64,000 nt of DNA from Photobacterium sp. CCB-ST2H9 (GTDB lineage Bacteria; Pseudomonadota; Gammaproteobacteria; Enterobacterales; Vibrionaceae), in assembly GCF_023151555.2 (NCBI RefSeq), contig NZ_CP100425.1, positions 186,001-250,000 of the forward strand, given 5' to 3'. A program made the position numbers and the translations under genes. Shown in pieces: positions 27,484-38,685 of the stretch; the stretch's first letter is position 1; each line of letters begins with the position of its first letter. A model generated the notes under the pieces. The model was given only the letters and a program-made list of their open reading frames with translations, was not told the DNA's origin and did no database searches.

Positions 27484-28200
27484 ATGCGTCCAAGTGGAAG
27501 AAGTGCCAGCCAAGTTCGTCCGATTACTATTACCCGTCATTTCACTGCCCATGCCGAGGGTTCGGTGCTGGTTGAATTCGGCGACACCAAGGTAATTTGT
27601 ACCGCCAGTGTTGAAGAAAGTGTACCGCGCTGGCTGAAGGGCAAAGGCCAGGGCTGGGTGACGGCTGAATACGGCATGCTGCCTCGCGCAACGCACTCCC
27701 GGAACCGTCGTGAAGCGGCCAATGGTAAACAAGGCGGCCGTACGCTGGAAATTCAGCGTCTGATTGCCCGCAGTCTGCGTGCAGCGGTTGATTTGGAAGT
27801 GCTGGGTGAGCAGATGATCACGGTCGACTGTGATGTGATTCAGGCCGACGGCGGAACCCGGACCGCCTCGATTACGGGTGCGATGGTTGCACTGACCGAT
27901 GCTATTCATGTGATGCTGGAAAAAGGTCTGCTGAAGAAGAACCCGCTGAAAACGACCATTGCGGCGGTTTCTGTCGGGATTTATCAGGGCACACCAGTGT
28001 GCGATCTGGACTATGCCGAAGATTCCAGTGCGGAGACAGATATGAATGTCATCATGAACCGTGAAGGCAAAATTATTGAGATCCAGGGGACCGCAGAGGG
28101 CGAAGCCTTCAGTACCGAGGAACTCATGGCGATGCTGTCGCTCGCGAAAGACGGCATTGCCGAGATCATCAATATCCAGCAGGCATCGCTGGAAAGTTAA
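27484..28200 (+). CDS. rph: RNase PH
   Basis: 238 residues, the exact family length. It begins [20 protein letters not shown] and keeps [14 protein letters not shown] and the phosphate-binding [11 protein letters not shown] arginine cluster. It trims tRNA 3' ends phosphorolytically. ATG 27484 has AAGG upstream; the longer frame beginning at 27355 adds residues not found in the family. It is followed by a hairpin with a T-run and then pyrE, an arrangement known in Escherichia coli to couple rph translation to pyrE attenuation. Confidence 0.97.
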   Translation: MRPSGRSASQVRPITITRHFTAHAEGSVLVEFGDTKVICTASVEESVPRWLKGKGQGWVTAEYGMLPRATHSRNRREAANGKQGGRTLEIQRLIARSLRAAVDLEVLGEQMITVDCDVIQADGGTRTASITGAMVALTDAIHVMLEKGLLKKNPLKTTIAAVSVGIYQGTPVCDLDYAEDSSAETDMNVIMNREGKIIEIQGTAEGEAFSTEELMAMLSLAKDGIAEIINIQQASLES

Positions 28201-28207
28201 CGTTTTT

Positions 28208-28238
28208 GGAGCGGTTCCTGTTGGAGCCGCTTTTTTTT
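28208..28238 (+). terminator. Hairpin with T-run between rph and pyrE, probable pyrE attenuator
   Basis: GCGGTTCC-TGTT-GGAGCCGC (one G-U pair) followed by a run of T starts 8 bases after the rph stop and about 85 bases before pyrE. In E. coli the corresponding element attenuates pyrE when UTP is plentiful; the same control is inferred here. Confidence 0.8.
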
Positions 28239-28322
28239 GTCCGCAGAACACCGATCTTGCGGGATTTCGCCAGCCGCTTGTCCTTCGGCTGGAGCATGCG
28301 ACCAATCGCTCGAGGAGAAACA

Positions 28323-28964
28323 ATGAAAGCATATCAGCGTCAGTTCATCGAATTCGCTTTAGAGAAAGGCGTCCTGAAGTTTGGTGAGTTCACCCTGAAA
28401 TCAGGCCGAAAGAGCCCGTACTTTTTCAATGCCGGTTTGTTTAACACCGGTCGTGATCTGGCACGTCTGGGCCGTTTTTATGCCGCAGCACTGGCCGATT
28501 CGGGCATTGCATTTGATGTGCTGTTTGGCCCGGCTTATAAAGGGATTCCTATCGCGACCACCACGGCCGTCGCCCTGGCGGATCACCACGACATCGATAC
28601 CCCGTACTGCTTTAACCGTAAAGAAGCCAAAGACCACGGCGAAGGCGGCAATCTGGTCGGCAGTCCGCTGGAAGGGCGTATCATGCTGGTGGATGACGTG
28701 ATCACGGCCGGGACCGCAATTCGCGAATCGATGGAAATCATCAAGGCGAATGGTGCTGATCTGGCTGGCGTGCTGGTGGCGATTGATCGTCAGGAAAAAG
28801 GCAAAGGCGAGCTGTCAGCGATTCAGGAAGTCGAGCGTGACTTTGGCTGTGCTGTGATTTCCATTGTGTCTCTGGGCGATGTAGTCAGCTATCTGGAAGA
28901 GCAGGATGGCATGGAAGCGCATCTGGAAGCGGTGAAAGCTTACCGCGCTCAGTACGGCATCTGA
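28323..28964 (+). CDS. pyrE: Orotate phosphoribosyltransferase
   Basis: 213 residues, the same length as in E. coli. The PRPP-binding motif [18 protein letters not shown] is intact, as are [11 protein letters not shown] and [11 protein letters not shown]. It converts orotate and PRPP to orotidine monophosphate in pyrimidine synthesis. It follows rph and the attenuator-like hairpin and is closed by a strong terminator. Confidence 0.97.
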   Translation: MKAYQRQFIEFALEKGVLKFGEFTLKSGRKSPYFFNAGLFNTGRDLARLGRFYAAALADSGIAFDVLFGPAYKGIPIATTTAVALADHHDIDTPYCFNRKEAKDHGEGGNLVGSPLEGRIMLVDDVITAGTAIRESMEIIKANGADLAGVLVAIDRQEKGKGELSAIQEVERDFGCAVISIVSLGDVVSYLEEQDGMEAHLEAVKAYRAQYGI

Positions 28965-28985
28965 TATCTTTCAGACCGGAACAGT

Positions 28986-29016
28986 AAAGGGCTGGCAGTG
29001 ATGCCAGCCCTTTTTT
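28986..29016. terminator. Rho-independent terminator after pyrE
   Basis: AAGGGCTGGCA-GTGA-TGCCAGCCCTT followed by T's, between the convergent genes pyrE and slmA. The A-tract on the other side lets it serve both strands. Confidence 0.9.
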
Positions 29017-29066
29017 GATGGTTTCGGGGGGATCGTGTCCTAGAGCTGAAAGGGAAAGAGAGAAAG

Positions 29067-29657
29067 TTAGCTCAGCTGATTGGTCAGCAGGTCCCAGTAA
29101 GCGTCGAAATTATCATTCGGCTTGTGTCGGAAGCTGGAGCGCACATAGCGGTTATAACTGCCTTCTACCTGACCCAGCAGCTGGGCAGAAAGAATGTTTT
29201 CATCGATCGGGAAACCGCGGCCTTCTCGCAGCTTACGCTCACGTAAAATCTGGCGGAGCTGGGTTTCAATCCGCTCAAACAGCTGGTTGATGCGTGACTG
29301 GAGCCGATCCTGTTCAAACATCAGGGCGTGACCGGTCATAATACGGGTCAGCCCCGGATTGCGCTCGGCAAAGACTAACAGCAGTTGCAGGACCATTCGC
29401 AGCCGGGTCATGGTGTCTTTTTCGTCATCCAGGATACGGTTGATACGAGTAGTGATGGAGTCTTCAATAAACTCAATCAGGCCTTCAAACATGCGGGCCT
29501 TGCTGGGAAAGTGGCGATACAGAGCGGCTTCGGAAACGCCAACCTGTGCGGCCAGTTTTGCGGTGGTAATGCGTTGGCTGCCCTGGCTCGATTCCAGCAT
29601 TTCAGCCAATGCCTGCAAGATTTCTTCGCGGCGGTTGTTTTTTTTATTGCCAGCCAT
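29067..29657 (-). CDS. slmA: Nucleoid occlusion factor SlmA (TetR-like)
   Basis: 196 residues. It begins [20 protein letters not shown] with helix-turn-helix [31 protein letters not shown], an almost perfect SlmA signature. SlmA binds chromosomal sites and blocks FtsZ ring assembly over the nucleoid. The start at 29657 gives the family's N-terminus; the longer open frame up to 29900 is not conserved. It lies between pyrE and coaBC, the usual place. Confidence 0.96.
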   Translation of the reverse strand: MAGNKKNNRREEILQALAEMLESSQGSQRITTAKLAAQVGVSEAALYRHFPSKARMFEGLIEFIEDSITTRINRILDDEKDTMTRLRMVLQLLLVFAERNPGLTRIMTGHALMFEQDRLQSRINQLFERIETQLRQILRERKLREGRGFPIDENILSAQLLGQVEGSYNRYVRSSFRHKPNDNFDAYWDLLTNQLS

Positions 29658-29862
29658 GAATAACCGTTCCTTTTCGATATAAGACTGTGTCCGGACAGAA
29701 AAACCTGAGTATCTTAGCCATGCGCTAAGGGCATGGAAAGTGTCTGGATCAGGCAGTGTTACCTGTATCGGCAGCCAGAATGTAAGCTTGAGAGCTGGCT
29801 GCCAAAAATCAGTGAGCTGTTTATCGTCAGCGGGGACGAAGTAGCGACATGGACGAGGCGGC

Positions 29863-31074
29863 TCAGCTTTGCTGCCGGAAGCGTTGGATGATTTCATCAA
29901 TGAGCTGACGCCCCAGCGAGGTTTTGTCAGTCAGTGGAAGCGCCTTGTCACCCTTTGGCCAGTACAGGTGCAGGGCATTGGTGTCACTGTTGAATCCCTG
30001 TCCCTGCCGGGCGACGTCATTGGCGCAGATCAGGTCCAGGTTTTTACGTTGCAGTTTATCCCGGGCATAGCGTGCGACATCCTGCGTCTCAGCGGCAAAG
30101 CCGACGGTGAAAGGTCGCTGCTCCGTCATTGCTGCAACGGCGGCGATGATATCCGGATTTTTCACCAGTGTCAGTACCAGCTCATCGTGCCCCTGTTTTT
30201 TCTTCATTTTCTGCTCAGCCATTTCTGCCGGGCGGAAATCAGCTACGGCAGCACAGCCGATAAAGATATCGTGCAGAGGGGCCTGTTCCGTCGCAGCCTG
30301 ATGCATTTCGACTGCACTCTCGACATCGATTCTCTGGACACCTGCCGGGGTGTTCAGGCTGACCGGGCCGCTGATCAGCGTGACGCTGGCACCGCGTTCT
30401 GCGGCAGCCTGTGCAATGGCGTAGCCCATTTTGCCGGAGCTGTGGTTGGTCAGGTAACGTACCGGGTCAAGCGCTTCCCGGGTCGGTCCGGCGGTGATGG
30501 CAATGCGTACCCCTGCCAGATCCTGTGGCCGGAAGAAGTTTTCGATTTCAGCAACCAGTGCCATCGGCTCCAGCATCCGGCCCGGGCCGACATCGCCACA
30601 GGCCTGTTCGCCACTTGCCGGTCCCCAGATCTGATGTCCCCATCTGGTCAGAACAGCCAGATTCTCCTGAGTCGAGGGTTGACGGTACATCTGCTGGTTC
30701 ATTGCCGGGGCGACGGCAATCGGGGCACTGGTTGCCAAGCACAGCGTGCTCAGCAGATCGTTCCCCATCCCGGCACGCAGGCGGGCGATCAGATCTGCTG
30801 AGGCCGGTGCCAGCAGCACCAGGTCAGCCCACTTCGCGAGCTCAATGTGACCCATGGATGCTTCTGCGGCAGGATCGAGCAGGCTGTCCGCCACCGGCTT
30901 GCCGGAAACGGCCTGCATGGTCAGCGGTGTAATGAATTCCTTGGCGGCGGGGGTCATGACGACACGGACCTCTGCGCCACGCTCAATCAACCGGCGTGTC
31001 AGTTCTGCGCACTTATAGGCTGCAATCCCGCCGCTGATCCCCAAAAGTATTTTTTTTCCTGCCAGTGTTTTCAT
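29863..31074 (-). CDS. coaBC: Bifunctional CoaBC (phosphopantothenoylcysteine decarboxylase/synthetase)
   Basis: 403 residues. The CoaC half starts [25 protein letters not shown] and has the catalytic His in [13 protein letters not shown]. The CoaB half has [23 protein letters not shown] and the nucleotide-site [21 protein letters not shown]. It makes 4'-phosphopantetheine for CoA and is needed for the carrier domains of the upstream NRPS as for all acyl carriers. ATG 31074 gives the conserved N-terminus. It is divergent from radC. Confidence 0.96.
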   Translation of the reverse strand: MKTLAGKKILLGISGGIAAYKCAELTRRLIERGAEVRVVMTPAAKEFITPLTMQAVSGKPVADSLLDPAAEASMGHIELAKWADLVLLAPASADLIARLRAGMGNDLLSTLCLATSAPIAVAPAMNQQMYRQPSTQENLAVLTRWGHQIWGPASGEQACGDVGPGRMLEPMALVAEIENFFRPQDLAGVRIAITAGPTREALDPVRYLTNHSSGKMGYAIAQAAAERGASVTLISGPVSLNTPAGVQRIDVESAVEMHQAATEQAPLHDIFIGCAAVADFRPAEMAEQKMKKKQGHDELVLTLVKNPDIIAAVAAMTEQRPFTVGFAAETQDVARYARDKLQRKNLDLICANDVARQGQGFNSDTNALHLYWPKGDKALPLTDKTSLGRQLIDEIIQRFRQQS

Positions 31075-31335
31075 TCGATAGCCTGCTTCCTGAAAAAACT
31101 GGCAACAAGATATCACCAAAGCGGAACGGATTCATCGCTTTAGTACTGAGAAAAATGACCGTTTACTTGTGCTATATCACCATCTTGTCGGGTAATCACT
31201 CGACAGAAGTGGTGAGAGGCAGTGTAACTGTGACTCTGGCCTGCGGCGGATACCGCAGTTTCAACTTGTGGTCTTTGTACTGTTTCCGGGACTCGCTTCT
31301 GCTTGAACAAAATAAGCACAGAGGATCGGAACGGA

Positions 31336-32010
31336 ATGGCTTTGAAGCATTTACCTCAAGAGACAAGGCCCAGAGAAAAATTACTGCAACGGGGGGCCAG
31401 TACATTGTCGGATGCTGAATTACTGGCGATTTTTCTGCGGACCGGTCTGCCCGGTACCAATGTCATCGAGTTAGCCGGGCAGTTGCTGCAGTCGTTTGGG
31501 TCCCTGCGGGCTTTACTGGCGGCTGACCTGCAAAGCTTTTGCCAGCATAAAGGACTGGGCCCGGCAAAATTTGTTCAGTTGCAGGCCGTGTTGGAAATGA
31601 GTCTGCGTTATCTGACTGAGCGGATGGAACGTGGTGAGGCGCTGACCAGCCCGGAACAAACCCGGCGCTATCTGAGCCATTTGCTGCGAGATCGACACCG
31701 AGAAGCATTTTTTGTGTTGTTTCTGGATAACCAACACCGGGTGATCCGTGGCGAAGTGATGTTTGAGGGAACAATTGATGCGGCCAGCGTGTATCCGCGT
31801 GAAGTTGTAAAAAGATCACTCGAACTTAATGCAGCGGCGCTGATTTTAGCGCATAATCACCCCTCAGGCGTAGCGGAGCCAAGTCAGGCCGATCGGCGAA
31901 TTACGCGGAGGATCAGCGATGCGCTGGCCCTGGTGGACATTCGGATCCTCGATCACTTCGTTGTTGGTGATGGTGAAGTGGTTTCTTTTGCTGAACGAGG
32001 TTGGCTATAA
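31336..32010 (+). CDS. radC: RadC-family JAMM protein
   Basis: 224 residues. It starts [21 protein letters not shown] and carries the metal-binding JAMM motif [18 protein letters not shown] near the C-terminus, preceded by a helix-hairpin-helix-like region. Its biochemical role is unsettled despite the DNA-repair name. ATG 31336 fits family length; a TTG at 31303 is unlikely. It lies between the divergent coaBC and the ribosomal protein operon. Confidence 0.93.
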   Translation: MALKHLPQETRPREKLLQRGASTLSDAELLAIFLRTGLPGTNVIELAGQLLQSFGSLRALLAADLQSFCQHKGLGPAKFVQLQAVLEMSLRYLTERMERGEALTSPEQTRRYLSHLLRDRHREAFFVLFLDNQHRVIRGEVMFEGTIDAASVYPREVVKRSLELNAAALILAHNHPSGVAEPSQADRRITRRISDALALVDIRILDHFVVGDGEVVSFAERGWL

Positions 32011-32057
32011 AGTAGGCCGAAATTGATCAAAAAGACAAGAAAGGATCTGCTCGGGAC

Positions 32058-32086
32058 TTGAGCAACTGGTTTTGACTTAGTATAAT
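32058..32086 (+). promoter_or_regulatory. Sigma-70 promoter for rpmB-rpmG
   Basis: TTGAGC (32058-32063), a 17-base spacer and TATAAT (32081-32086), ending 94 bases before the rpmB start. Strength and position fit a ribosomal protein operon. Confidence 0.75.
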
Positions 32087-32180
32087 GCGCGACCTTTGAT
32101 AGCTTCGGTTAGATGGAATGCTTTTTGCGTTCGGTTAATCGCGGTTGATATCGAGCTGAAACGATTTGGAGAAGACAGTA

Positions 32181-32417
32181 ATGTCCCGAGTATGCCAAGT
32201 AACTGGTAAACGTCCTGTAACGGGTAACAACCGTTCACACGCACGTAATGCCACCAAGCGTCGTTTTCTGCCGAACCTGCAAACTCATCGTTTCTGGGTA
32301 GAAAGCGAAAAACGCTTCGTTAAACTACGCCTTTCTGCGAAAGGCATGCGTATCATTGACAAGAAAGGTATCGATACCGTTCTGTCTGAAATGCGTGCTC
32401 GCGGCGAGAACGTTTAA
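32181..32417 (+). CDS. rpmB: Ribosomal protein L28
   Basis: 78 residues, [21 protein letters not shown] at the start, which is the conserved L28 N-terminus. It is a structural protein of the 50S subunit. GGAGAAG lies upstream of ATG 32181. The next gene, rpmG, follows after 14 bases in the same operon, as in E. coli. Confidence 0.98.
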   Translation: MSRVCQVTGKRPVTGNNRSHARNATKRRFLPNLQTHRFWVESEKRFVKLRLSAKGMRIIDKKGIDTVLSEMRARGENV

Positions 32418-32431
32418 GAGGATTCTAAGCA

Positions 32432-32599
32432 ATGGCTAAAGGCATTCGTGAGAAGATCCGTCTGGTATCATCTGCCGGCACAGGTCACTTCTACACTACC
32501 GACAAAAACAAGCGTAACATGCCAGGCAAATTTGAGATCAAGAAATTTGATCCAGTTGTCCGTAAGCACGTTATGTACAAAGAAGCAAAAATCAAGTAA
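32432..32599 (+). CDS. rpmG: Ribosomal protein L33
   Basis: 55 residues, [21 protein letters not shown] to VMYKEAKIK, the full length of L33. It has no Cys pairs, so this is the zinc-independent form, as in E. coli. Preceded by AGAGGA and cotranscribed with rpmB; a terminator follows at once. Confidence 0.98.
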   Translation: MAKGIREKIRLVSSAGTGHFYTTDKNKRNMPGKFEIKKFDPVVRKHVMYKEAKIK

Positions 32600-32621
32600 T
32601 TGGTTTCTTTTGCTTTTTGAT

Positions 32622-32649
32622 AAAAACCCAGCCAAGGCTGGGTTTTTTT
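32622..32649 (+). terminator. Rho-independent terminator after rpmG
   Basis: CCCAGCC-AA-GGCTGGG followed by T7, preceded by A5. It ends the rpmB-rpmG operon. Confidence 0.92.
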
Positions 32650-32709
32650 ATGGCTGTCAGTTGGCAAGCAGATTATCATCGGAGTTCAATGGATGCAGAT
32701 GGAGGCCGG

Positions 32710-33198
32710 ATGAAACTGACACGCCGTGGCTGGAACAATTTAGTTATCATTGGTGTATTGCTTTTTGTCGCCATCATTCAGCTCCCTGAACTGCTCAGGC
32801 AGCGCCTGATCCCGGAACCCTCTGCCACGACGCAGGACACGGCGGGTCTGGTCCGTTTACTGCCGTCTGAAAGCCGTATCGAGAAACTGGTCTTGCCTGA
32901 TGTCATTTTCAGCCAGCAGGCCGGAGTCTGGCAGTCTGAACCTGCCATTTCCGATGATCCTGCGGTGATTGTTTCCCACTGGTCCGGGATAGCCGGAACA
33001 AAAGTGGATGCCGATACTTATGCCCGTTTGAGCGACAAGCTGACCGCACCACGGAGCGTCGAAGTATGGCTGACCGATCAGGCTGAGCCCTACCGGTTGA
33101 CGGTTTATCAGCTTCCTCAGTTCTGGCTGTTGCAAAACTGGGCAGGGGAGTGGCTGGCTATTACCGTAGAACCCGGTTATCTGTTTCCCGCCACCTGA
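32710..33198 (+). CDS. Conserved hypothetical single-span membrane protein
   Basis: 162 residues. A single hydrophobic segment ([18 protein letters not shown]) near the N-terminus follows a basic start MKLTRRG, so the protein is probably anchored in the inner membrane with the remainder in the periplasm. No catalytic motif is visible. It sits just before mutM and ends 32 bases upstream of it, so the two may be cotranscribed. GGAGG lies 4 bases before ATG 32710. ATG 32689 is a reasonable alternative. I do not recognise the family. Confidence 0.7.
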   Translation: MKLTRRGWNNLVIIGVLLFVAIIQLPELLRQRLIPEPSATTQDTAGLVRLLPSESRIEKLVLPDVIFSQQAGVWQSEPAISDDPAVIVSHWSGIAGTKVDADTYARLSDKLTAPRSVEVWLTDQAEPYRLTVYQLPQFWLLQNWAGEWLAITVEPGYLFPAT

Positions 33199-33230
33199 AC
33201 TTATGTTTCACCAGAGAATCCGGAAAGAAG

Positions 33231-34043
33231 ATGCCAGAATTACCCGAAGTTGAAGTCAGTCGTATGGGGATCACCCCGCATGTGGTTGGTCAGACCGTCA
33301 CTCAGGTGACGGTGCGCAACCCCAGTTTGCGCTGGCCGGTCCCTGCCGAGCTTCAGTTGCTGCAAGGGCAGACAATTCGCGGGGTCAGTCGCAGAGCCAA
33401 GTACCTGCTGTTGGAAACCGATGCCGGTTTCGCCATTATCCATCTGGGTATGTCTGGCAGTTTACGGATTCTTCCGGAGGATGTTCCGCCGGCGAAACAT
33501 GATCACGTTGATGTGAAGCTGGCCAGTGGTGAAGTTCTGCGTTACAACGACCCCCGCCGGTTCGGTGCCTGGCTGTGGCAGGAACGCGACAGCGAGCACC
33601 CGGTGCTGAGTAAACTGGGGCCGGAACCGTTGAGTGAGGAATTCAATACACCGTATCTGATCGGCAAAGCCCAAGGGAAACGTACGGTGATTAAGCAGTT
33701 CATCATGGATAACCAGGTGGTCGTGGGGGTCGGGAATATCTATGCCAATGAGTCCTTGTTCTCGGCGGGGATTCATCCTCAGGCGCCAGCAGGCTCATTG
33801 TCACCGGAACGACTGAGTTTATTGGTTGACGAAATTAAAAGCGTGCTGAACAAAGCGATTACGCAGGGCGGCACCACCTTAAAAGATTTCAGGCAGAGTG
33901 ACGGTAAGCCCGGCTACTTTGCCCAGGAGCTGCAAGTGTATGGCAAGGCAGGTCAGCCGTGCCCACGTTGTGGCCAACGACTCAACGAGGCCAAAATCGG
34001 GCAACGTGCTACAGTCTTCTGTAGCGGGTGCCAGCCCCTGTAA
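33231..34043 (+). CDS. mutM: Formamidopyrimidine-DNA glycosylase
   Basis: 270 residues. Mature N-terminus [13 protein letters not shown] has the catalytic Pro and Glu. Lys in [11 protein letters not shown] and the C-terminal zinc finger [21 protein letters not shown] are present. It excises 8-oxoguanine and opened purines and nicks the strand. ATG 33231 follows GAAAG; the frame extends upstream without conservation. Confidence 0.97.
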   Translation: MPELPEVEVSRMGITPHVVGQTVTQVTVRNPSLRWPVPAELQLLQGQTIRGVSRRAKYLLLETDAGFAIIHLGMSGSLRILPEDVPPAKHDHVDVKLASGEVLRYNDPRRFGAWLWQERDSEHPVLSKLGPEPLSEEFNTPYLIGKAQGKRTVIKQFIMDNQVVVGVGNIYANESLFSAGIHPQAPAGSLSPERLSLLVDEIKSVLNKAITQGGTTLKDFRQSDGKPGYFAQELQVYGKAGQPCPRCGQRLNEAKIGQRATVFCSGCQPL

Positions 34044-34100
34044 ATTCATATGTAATCACGGCCTCACTCTGTTTTTAGGGAATGAAAAGGAGATGTGAGC

Positions 34101-35132
34101 ATGCGTTATCTGGTAACTGGCGTGGCAGGATTTATCGGCAGTGCCGTGGCTCAGCGGCTCTGCAGCCTGGGTCATGAAGTGGTCGGGATTGACAACTTCA
34201 ACAGCTACTATGATGTGAAACTGAAACAGGCCCGGGTGCAGCGGATTACCCATCCGGCATTATTAGTACTGGACTGCGATCTGGCCGACCGGGAAGCCAT
34301 TGCACGGCTGTTTTTGGCGCATCAGTTCGATCGGGTGATCCATCTGGCGGCGCAGGCTGGCGTGCGCTACTCCCTGGATAATCCCATGACCTATGCTGAC
34401 AGTAACCTGACGGGTCACCTGACCATTCTGGAAGGCTGTCGTCGTCATCAGATTGAGCATCTGGTCTATGCATCTTCCAGTTCGGTTTACGGCCTGAACC
34501 GCAAACTGCCGCTATCGACGGATGACAGTGTTGATCACCCCGTTTCTCTCTATGCAGCAACCAAAAAAGCCAATGAGCTGATGGCGCACACCTATTCCCA
34601 CCTTTACGGAATTCCGACCACAGGTCTTCGTTTTTTCACCGTTTATGGCCCCTGGGGCAGACCCGATATGGCACTGTTTATGTTTACGGAGGCCATGCTG
34701 GCCAGTCAGCCGATTGATATTTATAACCAGGGGGACATGCTGCGCGATTTTACCTACATTGATGATATCGTCGAAGGGGTCGTGCGGATTCAGGACGTGA
34801 TTCCGACCTCCCAGCCCGACTGGCTGGTTGAAACCGGATCGCCGGCTACCAGCTCAGCCCCTTACTGTGTTTACAACTTGGGGCATGGTCAACCCGTAAA
34901 GCTGATGGATTTTATTGCGGCACTGGAAAAAGCGCTGGGCCGGGAAGCCATCAAGAACTACATGCCAATGCAGCCGGGTGATGTATATGCGACGTATGCG
35001 GAAACAGAAGACTTGTTTGCTGTGACTGGTTTCCGGCCTCAGGTGAGCGTGGAAGCGGGCGTGCAACGATTTGTTGACTGGTATCTGGATTATTACGGTC
35101 AGAGTGCACAGGGAAAGATTGCGGCACACTGA
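34101..35132 (+). CDS. NAD-dependent sugar epimerase, probably UDP-glucuronate 4-epimerase
   Basis: 343 residues, the length of UDP-glucuronate 4-epimerases. It begins MRYLVTGVAGFIGSAVAQRL (GxxGxxG), then HLAAQAGVRYSLDNPMTYADSN and the catalytic SLYAATKKANE (YxxxK). The AQAGVRYS signature favours UDP-GlcA 4-epimerase over UDP-Glc 4-epimerase. It would provide UDP-galacturonate for LPS or capsule. GGAG lies 8 bases before ATG 34101; a GTG at 34095 is less likely. It is convergent with coaD. Confidence 0.85.
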   Translation: MRYLVTGVAGFIGSAVAQRLCSLGHEVVGIDNFNSYYDVKLKQARVQRITHPALLVLDCDLADREAIARLFLAHQFDRVIHLAAQAGVRYSLDNPMTYADSNLTGHLTILEGCRRHQIEHLVYASSSSVYGLNRKLPLSTDDSVDHPVSLYAATKKANELMAHTYSHLYGIPTTGLRFFTVYGPWGRPDMALFMFTEAMLASQPIDIYNQGDMLRDFTYIDDIVEGVVRIQDVIPTSQPDWLVETGSPATSSAPYCVYNLGHGQPVKLMDFIAALEKALGREAIKNYMPMQPGDVYATYAETEDLFAVTGFRPQVSVEAGVQRFVDWYLDYYGQSAQGKIAAH

Positions 35133-35153
35133 GGCGGTACCGCATATTCAGGA

Positions 35154-35687
<534 letters not shown>

Positions 35688-36713
35688 TTACAAGCTGTTG
35701 TAAATGGCTTCGTAGTCTTTGGCTGTCGCTGCAATATCAAACAGCTTCATTTTTTCCTGACCGGCTTCGATATATCGCTCACGGAGAGCACTGTCCCTGG
35801 CTACGCGAGCAATGGCTTCTGCCAGTTGCCGGCTGTCTCCGACTGGGATCAGCTCGCCGTTGATGCCATGATCAATAATATCCGGGATACCCCCGGCACG
35901 GGTTGCGATCACAGGTAAGCCCGCTTTCATCCCTTCAAGGATCACCGAGCCGAGTCCTTCAGTATGGGAAGGATGTACCTGAAGGTCCGCTGCTGCGAAC
36001 CAGTCCCCCATGTTCGACTGTTTTCCCATGAAGCTGATATTGGTTAATCCCTGCGCCTGGGCTTCCAGCTCGGCGCGCAGTTTGCCGTCTCCCAGAATGG
36101 CAATATGAACCTGAGGTGCCTGTTGTTCAAGCAAACGGGCGGCTTCGATGGTGACATTAAAGCCTTTGTGCTTGAGCAGGTTGGCGGCATGGATGACCAG
36201 AAATTTGTCGCTGAACTGGCTGCGGATGGCGTTCACTTCAGTGTCATTGACCGGGTAAACCACGGGTGAACTGGGAATCTTATGCGGCCGTTGATTCGGC
36301 ACTTTCGCCTGAATACAGTCCACGATGGCCGTGCTCAGACCAATGGTTACGCTGGCATCATGATAGCTTTTTTTCAGTAACCAGCGATCTTTGAGCGGGT
36401 TGTCGATACGCCGGGTCACAATGTACGGGCAGTCGAACAGCTTTGACTGAATCCAGGCCCAATAGATAGCCCGTCCTTCGTGGACATGAATTGCCTGACA
36501 GTGTTTGGTTATCGCAGCACGATGCCCCAGCAGGAAGTGCTTGATCAGCACCATGCGGCAGCCAAGTGCTTCTGCTTTGGCTGCAAACGGACTACGCGGG
36601 TTGGTGACGACCGTCAGTGTATAGCCCATTTTGCGCTGCTGTTTGATCAGTTGCAGCGTCTGCTGCTCGCCACCACTGAAGCCGGTGGCAAGATTCACAT
36701 GGCAGATGTGCAT
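35688..36713 (-). CDS. GT4 glycosyltransferase, LPS core
   Basis: 341 residues. N-terminal MHICHVNLATGFSGGEQQTL is the acceptor-side GG loop. The C-terminal HPSHTEGLGSVILEGMKAGLPVIATRAGG is the E-x7-E donor site of GT4 enzymes. It is predicted to add a hexose or heptose to the LPS core at the inner-membrane face. It begins a short minus-strand run with coaD and sits 69 bases downstream of the WaaE-like gene. Exact linkage unknown. Confidence 0.87.
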   Translation of the reverse strand: MHICHVNLATGFSGGEQQTLQLIKQQRKMGYTLTVVTNPRSPFAAKAEALGCRMVLIKHFLLGHRAAITKHCQAIHVHEGRAIYWAWIQSKLFDCPYIVTRRIDNPLKDRWLLKKSYHDASVTIGLSTAIVDCIQAKVPNQRPHKIPSSPVVYPVNDTEVNAIRSQFSDKFLVIHAANLLKHKGFNVTIEAARLLEQQAPQVHIAILGDGKLRAELEAQAQGLTNISFMGKQSNMGDWFAAADLQVHPSHTEGLGSVILEGMKAGLPVIATRAGGIPDIIDHGINGELIPVGDSRQLAEAIARVARDSALRERYIEAGQEKMKLFDIAATAKDYEAIYNSL

Positions 36714-36782
36714 GTTTAGAGATCCTTGTTAACAAGTGAAAACCGTCCTGAGAGCTTATATCGGAACGGGTGACCAGAACTG

Positions 36783-37565
36783 TTACCAGACTTTGTTGAA
36801 GTCTTCGTTTTCCAGAACTTTGGGATCACGCTGATATTCCAGCAGTTTGGCATATTTCAGGTAGCTGTTCACAGCTGCACTCAGTGCGACGGTCATACCA
36901 TCCACGCCACCAAGGAAGCCTCTCTGAAACAAATACTTGCGTATGAAAGCACTCAGTCCATGGACAAAGGGCGAAAATGCATTGGCACGTTTCCCTTTTT
37001 TGTACATGATTTTGGCAGCCCGGGTACTGAAATTGCGGTTTGGTTTCGCAAATAACTGACCGAGGTTTTCAAACGAATAATGGATAATGTCGTGACTGAG
37101 GAGTTTGACATGCTCAGCTTTGACAGAAGCATGCTGTTTGACATCGGCAAAGCGTGTCTTGTTCTTGTTGTATAAACGGGTGCACTGATCCGGATACCAG
37201 CCGCAGTGTTTGATCCAGCGGCTGCCGATGTAGTTACGGCGTTTAAAGGCAAAAGCATCAAATGACGTTGAAGTCAGATCCAGTGCTTTGATTTCTTCAA
37301 TCGCCTCCGGAGTCAGCCGTTCATCAGCATCGATGGATAAAATCCAGTCATTTTTTGCATGCTGCAGTACAACGTTCTTTTGAATGCCATCGCCAAGATA
37401 AGGTTGCTCGACAACGATGGCACCGTGTTGACGGGCCAGTTCTACGGTGTTATCGCTGCTGAGTGAGTCGATCACATAAATCTCATCACAGACAGATTGA
37501 AGGGATTGAATACATTCAACGATATTTTTGGACTCATTGAGTGTGATGATATTACCAGTGATCAT
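36783..37565 (-). CDS. GT2 glycosyltransferase of the WaaE/KdtX type
   Basis: 260 residues. ITLNESKNIVECIQSL, EIYVIDSLSSDNTVELA and the metal site ILSIDADERLTPEA are the WaaE/KdtX pattern. That family adds beta-1,4-glucose to heptose I of the LPS inner core. Neighbouring heptosyltransferase and coaD genes fit, since kdtX sits beside coaD in many gammaproteobacteria. The C-terminal helix (RKYLFQRGFLGGVDGMTVALSA) may peripherally bind membrane. Confidence 0.86.
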   Translation of the reverse strand: MITGNIITLNESKNIVECIQSLQSVCDEIYVIDSLSSDNTVELARQHGAIVVEQPYLGDGIQKNVVLQHAKNDWILSIDADERLTPEAIEEIKALDLTSTSFDAFAFKRRNYIGSRWIKHCGWYPDQCTRLYNKNKTRFADVKQHASVKAEHVKLLSHDIIHYSFENLGQLFAKPNRNFSTRAAKIMYKKGKRANAFSPFVHGLSAFIRKYLFQRGFLGGVDGMTVALSAAVNSYLKYAKLLEYQRDPKVLENEDFNKVW

Positions 37566-37626
37566 ATTGTTGCCTTATTGAGGACATCTCGTAATTAAGT
37601 TCGCGCGGTGCCACAGAGAGTAGCAA

Positions 37627-38685
37627 TCACTGTGAGTTAAGGGAATGTTCGGTGACAATTTTATCAAACATCTCAGTTACCTCCGAGACCTGGATTTTAG
37701 CCATGGCTTCCAGATTTTTTACCCGGCTGCGCCATGGCAGTTGCTCAGGAGATTGACCGGTTTCTTCCCGGATGCATTCATCGTAAACACTGACTACATA
37801 TTGCCGGGATAAATAGGGACCGGTTCGTTCAGGGTTATGATGTGCATAGAGGCCAAGAACCGGGGTGCCGACCGCAACAGCCATGTGGGCCGGACCAGTA
37901 TCCGGGGCACAGACCAGTGCGGCTCTCTGTAAGAGAGCGAGCAGTTGCTTCAGGCTGCTCTGACCAATCAGGTTGTTCACCGGAAAGTCGAGTCTGGCTT
38001 CAATCGCATTCCCTAAATCGACCTCAATCTTTGCCGGACTCCCAGCCAGAATCACGGCGAAGCCCTGCTGATGAGCATGCTTTGCCAGCGCTGCATAGCC
38101 TTCTGCTGTCCAGTTTTTATAGCCCTTACTGGCCGCCGGGGCAATGACCAGCGTGTTGTCCTGATAGATATGCTGATCCGCCCAGCGCTGGTCTTCTTCC
38201 GACAGCGGGATCTCCCAGCTCGGGGTCAGATCGGTCACTCCCAGCGTGGCGGCGAATTGCATAAAACCGTCCAGGACGTGGGGAGCGTCCGGTGATTTTA
38301 CTTTGACATTGGTGAAGAGCTGCTGCAGATCGCTGCTGCGGGCGGCATCAAACCCCAGCTTAAATTTCGCCTTGATCCCCAGGCTGACAATGCTGGCACG
38401 AATCGCGGTCTGCATGTGCAGCAGGGCGTCAAAGCGTTCACCTTTCAGCGCTTGCCAGACGGCTTTATAGCCCTGCCAACCCTGTTTTTTGTCAAAGACA
38501 ATCACACGGATCCCCGGCAGTCCTTTCAGCAGTCGTGCTTCTACTTTGCCACATATCCAGGTCAGCCGCGTCTCGGGCCACTGTCGCTGAATCGCCTGCG
38601 CCATGGCAATACTGTTACAGACATCACCAATCGCCGACAGGCGAAGGATACACAGTGATTCGGGAGCGGAAGTGAATAAACTCAT
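37627..38685 (-). CDS. GT9 heptosyltransferase, OpsX/WaaC-like
   Basis: 352 residues. LCILRLSAIGDVCNSIAMAQ is the N-terminal GT9 motif and CAPDTGPAHMAVAVGTPVLGLY the C-terminal ADP-heptose site. The overall pattern is closest to OpsX-type heptosyltransferase I of Haemophilus and Vibrio. It should put the first heptose on Kdo in the LPS inner core. It is divergent from kdkA, with a 223-bp promoter region between them. Confidence 0.88.
   Translation of the reverse strand: MSLFTSAPESLCILRLSAIGDVCNSIAMAQAIQRQWPETRLTWICGKVEARLLKGLPGIRVIVFDKKQGWQGYKAVWQALKGERFDALLHMQTAIRASIVSLGIKAKFKLGFDAARSSDLQQLFTNVKVKSPDAPHVLDGFMQFAATLGVTDLTPSWEIPLSEEDQRWADQHIYQDNTLVIAPAASKGYKNWTAEGYAALAKHAHQQGFAVILAGSPAKIEVDLGNAIEARLDFPVNNLIGQSSLKQLLALLQRAALVCAPDTGPAHMAVAVGTPVLGLYAHHNPERTGPYLSRQYVVSVYDECIREETGQSPEQLPWRSRVKNLEAMAKIQVSEVTEMFDKIVTEHSLNSQ

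Noticed and set aside
27322..28332. Minus-strand frame of 336 codons
   Set aside because: It lies exactly opposite rph, whose family match is certain.
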